From assembly GCA_038380795.1 (NCBI GenBank), contig CM076259.1, forward strand, positions 68,229,741 to 68,293,740: 64,000 nt of DNA, in the 5' to 3' direction. Origin of the DNA: Pyrocephalus nanus. Lineage: Eukaryota; Chordata; Aves; Passeriformes; Tyrannidae. Below are positions 63,588 through 64,000 of this stretch, one piece after another. Under the pieces are notes generated by a model that was given only the letters and a program-made list of their open reading frames with translations, was not told the origin of the DNA and ran no database searches. The first letter of the stretch is position 1. The number at the start of each line of letters is the position of its first letter. Both the position numbers and the translations under genes were made by a program.

Positions 63588-64000
63588 GTACGTACACATT
63601 AATAACATCGTAGAGTACCAAAGGACACAGACATTTGCATAAGCATTCAAGTGTTCAGACAAGAGAGCAGGGAAGTCACCATTAGGCTCGTCAGACATCT
63701 TTTCATACAGAGCTCTCTTTCAGTGGGATCTTGCCATCAAATCATTACCACAGTTCAGCAGCCCAATATTATGTCAGACTTGTCACAGCTGACATTTTAA
63801 AATATCTATAGAAACAATAGCCAGTGCTTTAAGTGATAGAGTTGGCTTTGTGAGTCTCTAGTTTCTATCTCAGGCAGCTGCTTACTCTGCAAAATGTCCT
63901 TCCTTTGTGAGAGTGATTTCTGTAATGACCAACTTAATGACCAGATGTGGAGGAATTGGTTTACATGGCAAGGCTGTTAAAAACTGTTTTCACAACAATT
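63588..64000 (+). other. SCEL: SCEL intron 15, partial
   Basis: It begins GTACGT; the window ends inside it. No LIM-type CxxC exon is visible before the edge. Confidence 0.85.

Larger units (their letters stand above)
22330..64000 (+). other. SCEL: SCEL (sciellin) gene locus, 5' and middle part
   Basis: Sciellin is a cornified-envelope precursor of stratified epithelia. In mammals it has a unique N-terminus, a run of about 20-residue repeats rich in lysine and glutamine, and one C-terminal LIM domain. Fourteen coding exons here join in one open frame through AG/GT (once AG/GC) junctions, and their residues follow the mammalian protein in order: RK.SP near the start, NKRRT.LQDNSWIKKRPEEE, DENYGR.VLN, LGRY.SD.TLDR, KKKRQSW.PPP, NQDLDNL.KVNP and TVYSTSDR. 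The first coding intron is phase 1 and all others are phase 2. The LIM exons and 3' end lie right of the window. The mammalian comparison is from memory; exon order and frame are read directly. Confidence 0.93.

Noticed and set aside
1..64000. CRISPR arrays, operons or other microbial systems
   Set aside because: No spaced direct repeats or coding density of a microbe; spliced vertebrate gene and CR1 repeats show avian nuclear DNA.

Overview
This window looks like avian nuclear DNA, probably from a perching bird (Passeriformes). It is AT-rich with long gene-poor stretches. Its repeats are dominated by CR1 LINE 3' ends carrying the typical ATTCTATGATTCTATGA tail. It also holds a tRNA-Ile-headed SINE with a CR1-type tail at about 9600-9722; from memory this matches the TguSINE1 class of songbirds, which is the main reason for preferring a passerine. 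No prokaryotic gene organisation is present, and most long open frames are chance.

One gene is supported: the 5' and middle part of sciellin (SCEL) on the + strand, from about 22.3 kb to the right edge. I rebuilt it from splice sites, reading frame and resemblance to mammalian sciellin as I remember it. The parts are a candidate non-coding exon 1 behind an AP-1 site (about 22330-22478), the start-codon exon (28545-28620), and thirteen further coding exons at 32351, 33099, 33454, 38701, 40532, 41764, 43563, 45047, 56442, 58081, 59113, 60576 and 63513. An extra phase-compatible exon is possible at 57528-57608. The first coding intron is phase 1 and all later ones are phase 2, so each internal exon from 33099 on is a multiple of three and could be skipped in frame. 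The conceptual protein has the N-terminal module around NKRRTLLQDNSWIKKRP, a QSW/proline segment, a short block of sciellin-type repeats and the conserved stretch ending TVYSTSDR. The C-terminal LIM-domain exons lie beyond 64000.

Layout: 1-22.3 kb is gene-poor flank with CR1 pieces (7.55-8.3 kb, 10.0-10.2 kb), the SINE, an LTR-like element (16.9-17.33 kb), simple repeats and a perfect hairpin at 13433-13460. From 22.3 to 64 kb lies SCEL. Its introns hold four CR1 pieces (44.7, 45.8, 48.9, 58.7 kb), an LTR-like unit (55.8-56.0 kb), a GC-rich patch (28.64-29.01 kb), and a CpG-containing patch with an RFX X-box match and a minus-strand splice donor near 37.4-37.6 kb.

The most checkable unusual points are a GC-AG intron after the exon at 58081, a tandem CAGCAG acceptor at 33451, a CR1 copy ending about 25 bp before the exon at 45047, far fewer sciellin repeats than in mammals, and the possible extra promoter near 37.5 kb. 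No CRISPR array, rRNA, functional tRNA or complete second protein-coding gene was found.
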